In this document: positions 8,194-10,777 of the stretch, piece after piece | How positions within the stretch are numbered: the first letter of the stretch is position 1 | Layout: each line of letters begins with the position of its first letter | Assembly: GCA_023394015.1 (NCBI GenBank) | Contig: JAEXBL010000356.1 | Span: 1-10,777 of the forward strand | From: Pseudomonadota bacterium | GTDB taxonomy: Bacteria; Pseudomonadota; Gammaproteobacteria; Burkholderiales; Burkholderiaceae_C | Length of the DNA stretch: 10,777 nucleotides | Reading direction: 5' to 3' | Made by a program: the position numbers and the translations under genes | The notes under the pieces: generated by a model | Told to the model about the DNA's origin: nothing | Databases searched by the model: none | Seen by the model: the letters and a program-made list of their open reading frames with translations, nothing else

Positions 8194-8832
8194 ATGGAAC
8201 TGCTCACCCCCCTCCTCGTCCTCGCAGCACTCGCCATCGCCCTGAGCTTCCGCCCCTGGCGCCTGCTGGCGAACACCGCGCTGATCTCGCCGCTGCTGGC
8301 GGCGCTGGTCATCACGCCCTGGCTGTGGGCGCTGCCCTGGCTGCATCGCATGCCGATCCAGCTGCAGTTCTCGGGTGCCTGCCTGATCGGCCTGGCGCTG
8401 GGCTGGCCGCTGGCGGTGCCGGTGCTGTGCCTGATCGCGCTCGCCACCGGGCTCATCGCGCCCGTCAGCTGGCAGCAGCAGACCGACATGGCGCTGTGGC
8501 TGGGCATCGTGCCGGCCACGCTGTCGTTCCTGCTGGGCATGGCGCTGCGCCGTTGGGCCTGGAAGAACCTGTTCGTCTACATCCTGGGCCGCGCCTTCCT
8601 GGGCACCGCGCTGTGCCTGTTCATCTCCGGCGCGCTGGCGCAGTGGGCCGGCCAGAGCCTGTCGGCCACCGTCGAGCCCGACCTGGCCATGGTGGCGCGC
8701 TGGCTCATCGCCTGGGGCGACGCGGTGATGACCGGCATGATGGCCGCGGTGTTCGTGGCCTTTCGCCCGCAGTGGCTGGCCACCTGGTCGGACCTGATCT
8801 ACCTGCAGCCGCCGGCCAAGCCCTCGGCCTGA
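8194..8832 (+). CDS. CbiM-like energy-coupling-factor permease-family membrane protein, 212 aa
   Basis: This is an integral inner-membrane protein with about six hydrophobic segments (roughly 4-19, 29-49, 57-90, 99-117, 125-150 and 165-190). The C-terminal half carries FVYILGRAFLGTAL, then WGDAVMTGMMAAVFVAFRP and a final WSDLIYL. This is the layout of the CbiM-like proteins annotated in proteobacteria as energy-coupling-factor permeases. No ATPase or CbiQ-type partner is nearby, so it is an orphan, and metal (Co/Ni) transport is not demonstrated. The Met-His N-terminus typical of true CbiM metal permeases is absent, so it may be a distant member with a different role. The ATG has only a weak ribosome site. 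It is followed closely by a DUF502 gene in the same direction. Confidence 0.65.
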   Translation: MELLTPLLVLAALAIALSFRPWRLLANTALISPLLAALVITPWLWALPWLHRMPIQLQFSGACLIGLALGWPLAVPVLCLIALATGLIAPVSWQQQTDMALWLGIVPATLSFLLGMALRRWAWKNLFVYILGRAFLGTALCLFISGALAQWAGQSLSATVEPDLAMVARWLIAWGDAVMTGMMAAVFVAFRPQWLATWSDLIYLQPPAKPSA

Positions 8833-8863
8833 GCCCGCGGGCCGCGGCACAATGCGGGCCACG

Positions 8864-9580
8864 ATGAACGCCCGCCGCCGCTTCCAACCCCTGCGCCCGC
8901 TGCTCACCGGCATGCTGGCGCTGCTGCCGCTGACCGCGACCCTGGTGCTGCTGCTGTGGGCCGTGCAGCTGATCGGGCAATGGCTGGGGCCGGGCAGCGC
9001 CTTCGGCAGCCTGCTCACCCGCATCGGCCTGGGCGTGACAGCCGATTCGCCCCTGCTCGGCTACCTGCTGGGCATGGCGCTGCTGCTGGCACTGGTCTAC
9101 GGCACCGGCCTGCTGGTGGAGGCCGGGCTGCAGCGCGGCGTGGACCGCATGGTGCAGGCGCTGGTGCAGCGCATTCCGGTGGTGCGCACGGTGTACGACG
9201 TGGCGCACCGGCTGGTCGGCCTGCTGAGCACGCCGCAGGACGAGGGGCTGAAGTCGATGAGCCCGGTGTGGCTGTATTTCGGCGGCCCGCCGGGCGCCGG
9301 CGAAGCGGCCCGCACCACCGCCGTGCTGGGCCTGCGCACCACGCCCAGCCCGATCCTGCTGGGCGGCCAGCCCTTTCATGGCGTGCTGGTGCCCACGGCG
9401 CCGGTGCCGGTGGGCGGCGGCCTGCTGTTCGTGCCCGCCGACTGGGTGGTGCCGGCCGAGATCGGCATCGAGGGCGTGACCAGCATCTACGTGTCCATGG
9501 GCGTGACCGCGGGCGAGCACCTGCGCCGCGGCACCGCCACAGCGCAGGGCACGCCGCCGGGGCCCATGCCCAAGGCCTGA
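8864..9580 (+). CDS. DUF502 family membrane protein, 238 aa
   Basis: This is a conserved inner-membrane protein of unknown function. It has a basic N-terminus and a first helix LLTGMLALLPLTATLVLLLW (about 13-32), then a second helix at about 63-86. A cytoplasmic or periplasmic beta-rich domain follows with the family landmarks RIPVVRTVYD (103-112), FHGVLVPTAPVPVGGGLLFV (171-190) and GVTSIYVSMGV (204-214). Size and order match DUF502. I chose the ATG at 8864 because relatives start directly with a short basic stretch; an in-frame ATG at 8852 would add four residues (MRAT). It begins 31 bases after the CbiM-like gene and is probably co-transcribed with it. A GCACAAT at 8847-8853 resembles a -10 but is weak evidence. 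Confidence 0.88.
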   Translation: MNARRRFQPLRPLLTGMLALLPLTATLVLLLWAVQLIGQWLGPGSAFGSLLTRIGLGVTADSPLLGYLLGMALLLALVYGTGLLVEAGLQRGVDRMVQALVQRIPVVRTVYDVAHRLVGLLSTPQDEGLKSMSPVWLYFGGPPGAGEAARTTAVLGLRTTPSPILLGGQPFHGVLVPTAPVPVGGGLLFVPADWVVPAEIGIEGVTSIYVSMGVTAGEHLRRGTATAQGTPPGPMPKA

Positions 9581-9614
9581 GCATGCCCTTGAATAACCCC
9601 GACGGCGTTGCGCC

Positions 9615-9620
9615 TATCAT
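9615..9620 (+). promoter_or_regulatory. Possible -10 element upstream of the DUF3149 gene
   Basis: TATCAT lies 76 bases before the ATG at 9697. The best -35-like word, TTGAAT at 9589-9594, is 20 bases away, longer than the optimum. A separate promoter for the small gene is possible but not certain. Confidence 0.25.
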
Positions 9621-9696
9621 TGAGCCGGATCAAGTCTCCCCCCACCGCCACCGGCCAGAATGAGCGCATGGCCATTCGTTTGAAAAGGAAGCGACG

Positions 9697-9846
9697 ATGA
9701 AACTGTGGATCGACCTCTTCAGCACCGACTATGGGCTCATGAGCATCATCGGCATCATCTTCATGATCTTCATGGGCATCTGGTTCGTGTTCTTCTTCAT
9801 GCGCAAGGCATCCGAGCCGCCCAAGCAGCCGCAGCAACCCAAGTAA
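9697..9846 (+). CDS. DUF3149 family small membrane protein, 49 aa
   Basis: This short gene encodes a single-pass membrane protein. The N-terminus MKLWIDLFSTDYGLMS is the DUF3149 signature, followed by one long Ile/Phe/Met-rich helix (about 17-35), then RKASEPPKQPQQPK, a positively charged Pro/Gln tail likely facing the cytoplasm. The ribosome site AAGGAAG ends about five bases before the ATG, and the gene ends in TAA. The short length is normal for the family, whose function is unknown. It sits 116 bases after DUF502 in the same direction and is followed by a strong hairpin, so it is either the end of that operon or a unit of its own. Confidence 0.85.
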   Translation: MKLWIDLFSTDYGLMSIIGIIFMIFMGIWFVFFFMRKASEPPKQPQQPK

Positions 9847-9860
9847 GCGCGCTTCCGGCC

Positions 9861-9890
9861 CCCAGCGCCGCAGGACGCGGCGCCGGGTTT
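9861..9890. terminator. Terminator-like hairpin after the DUF3149 gene
   Basis: GCGCCGC (9865-9871) pairs perfectly with GCGGCGC (9877-9883) around AGGAC. The stem extends by three C-G pairs (9861-9863 with 9885-9887) after one mismatch. TTT follows on the plus strand. It lies 15 bases after the DUF3149 stop and between convergent genes, so it probably ends both transcripts. Confidence 0.6.
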
Positions 9891-9912
9891 AGCCGCACGA
9901 TCCACCGCCGCT

Positions 9913-10777
9913 TCAGGCGGCCTGGGCTTCCGCTTCCTGCAAGGCCCGCCACATGACCTTGCCCGAGCCGCTCTTGGGCAAGGCATCGACGAACTGCACC
10001 ACGCGCGGCACCTTGTAGACCGCCATGTGGTCGCGGCACCAGTCGATGATGTCCTGCTCGCTCACCTGGCCCTGGTGGCTGGGCCGCAGCACCACCACCG
10101 CCTTCACCGATTCGCCGCGGTAAGCGTCCTTGGTGGAGATCACGCAGGCTTCCTGAACCGCCGGGTGGCGGAACATCAGCGCCTCCACCTCGGCCGGCCA
10201 GACCTTGAAGCCGCTGGCATTGATCATGCGCTTGAGGCGGTCGGTGATGAAGAAATAGCCATCCTCGTCCACGCGCCCCAGGTCGCCGGTGCGAAAGAAC
10301 CGCTGCCCGTCGATCTCCACAAACACCGCACGGGTCGCGGCTTCGTTGCGCCAGTAGCCCTGGAAGACCTGCGGGCCACACACCACGATCTCGCCCTGCT
10401 CACCCACGGGCATTTCCTGCAGCGTGTCGGGGTCGACCACGCGCGCATCGGTGCTGATGAAGGGAATGCCCAGGCACTGCTGCTTGGCATGCTCGGGCGG
10501 GTTGTTGTGCGAGGGGGCCGCGGTTTCCGTCAGCCCGTAGCCTTCCTGGTAGCGCAGGCCATAGGCCTCGAACAGCCGTTGTGCCACCGCCTGGGGCATG
10601 GCGGCGCCGCCACCGCCGATGTAGGTCAGGCTGCTGAGGTCGAACTGCTGGAAGTTCGGGCTGGCAAACAGGTCGATCACCATGGTCGGGATGTTGGTCC
10701 AGTTGGTCACCTGGTAGTGCGAGATCAGTCGCCCGGCCAACTCCCGATCCCAGCGCGGCATCAGGATCAGCGTGGCG
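9913..10777 (-). CDS. AMP-dependent acyl-CoA synthetase/ligase, C-terminal part (long-chain fatty acid type)
   Basis: This is the C-terminal 287 residues of an adenylate-forming enzyme that activates a carboxylic acid, probably a fatty acid, with ATP and CoA. The frame stays open to the right edge, so the ATG at 10761 is internal: the codons before it (ATLIL) continue into MPRWDRE, a familiar mid-protein segment. Counting from that Met, the core motifs are EGYGLTETAAPSHNNPPE (73-90), GEIVVCGPQVFQGYW (123-137), FFRTGDLG (155-162), DRLKRMINASGFKVWPAEVE (174-193) and LPKSGSGKVMWR (261-272), which supplies the catalytic Lys268 of motif A10. These are intact and the C-terminal lid domain is complete. 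No partner genes are visible, so the exact substrate is uncertain. Confidence 0.93.
   Translation of the reverse strand, partial: ATLILMPRWDRELAGRLISHYQVTNWTNIPTMVIDLFASPNFQQFDLSSLTYIGGGGAAMPQAVAQRLFEAYGLRYQEGYGLTETAAPSHNNPPEHAKQQCLGIPFISTDARVVDPDTLQEMPVGEQGEIVVCGPQVFQGYWRNEAATRAVFVEIDGQRFFRTGDLGRVDEDGYFFITDRLKRMINASGFKVWPAEVEALMFRHPAVQEACVISTKDAYRGESVKAVVVLRPSHQGQVSEQDIIDWCRDHMAVYKVPRVVQFVDALPKSGSGKVMWRALQEAEAQAA

Noticed and set aside
8847..8853. GCACAAT as a promoter for the DUF502 gene
   Set aside because: It would leave a leader of only a few bases and has no -35. Read-through from the gene ending at 8832 is simpler.
6991..9024. A 677-codon open frame on the minus strand across the hemerythrin, the repeat region and the CbiM-like gene
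   Set aside because: It runs through two well-supported plus-strand genes and the palindromic repeats, has low-complexity composition and shows no family motif.

Overview
The window is dense, very GC-rich bacterial DNA with short spacers and many single-domain bacterial families. The codon use, the domain set (DUF502, DUF3149, CbiM-like permease, bacteriohemerythrin) and the style of the intergenic palindromic repeats fit a betaproteobacterium, most likely Burkholderiales/Comamonadaceae. That placement is inferred from family and repeat style, not from a database search.

Region 1 (1-5250) is a five-gene minus-strand operon with a divergent regulator. From its promoter near 5150 it reads: periplasmic adaptor, RND permease, a two-helix DUF2892 protein, a CxxC carboxymuconolactone-decarboxylase/AhpD-like protein, and the first 35 codons of an apparent TolC-type outer-membrane protein that runs off the left edge. 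Stops and starts overlap or nearly touch at most junctions, so the genes are probably co-transcribed. An ArsR-family repressor is transcribed the other way from a GTG at 5251. A TATTTGC-N8-GCAAATA inverted repeat (5151-5172) lies between the likely -35 and -10 of the efflux operon and is the obvious ArsR operator. The whole looks like a repressor-controlled tripartite efflux pump with two extra small proteins of thiol/sulfur-related families inside it. This is the most interesting system in the window.

Region 2 (5629-7641): a hairpin separates arsR from a convergent universal stress protein. Then come a minus-strand 2-oxoglutarate/Fe(II) dioxygenase-family protein and a divergent plus-strand bacteriohemerythrin with a complete diiron ligand set and a Cys-containing tail.

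Region 3 (7642-8193) is about 550 bases without a supportable gene. It holds a cluster of palindromic repeats: several hairpins, a 40-base direct repeat at a 64-base offset, and a nested hairpin whose inner stem looks like a rho-independent terminator read on the minus strand.

Region 4 (8194-9846) has three plus-strand membrane-protein genes: a CbiM-like permease-family protein, a DUF502 protein and a 49-residue DUF3149 protein. A terminator-like hairpin follows, then the C-terminal part of a minus-strand AMP-dependent acyl-CoA synthetase that continues past the right edge.
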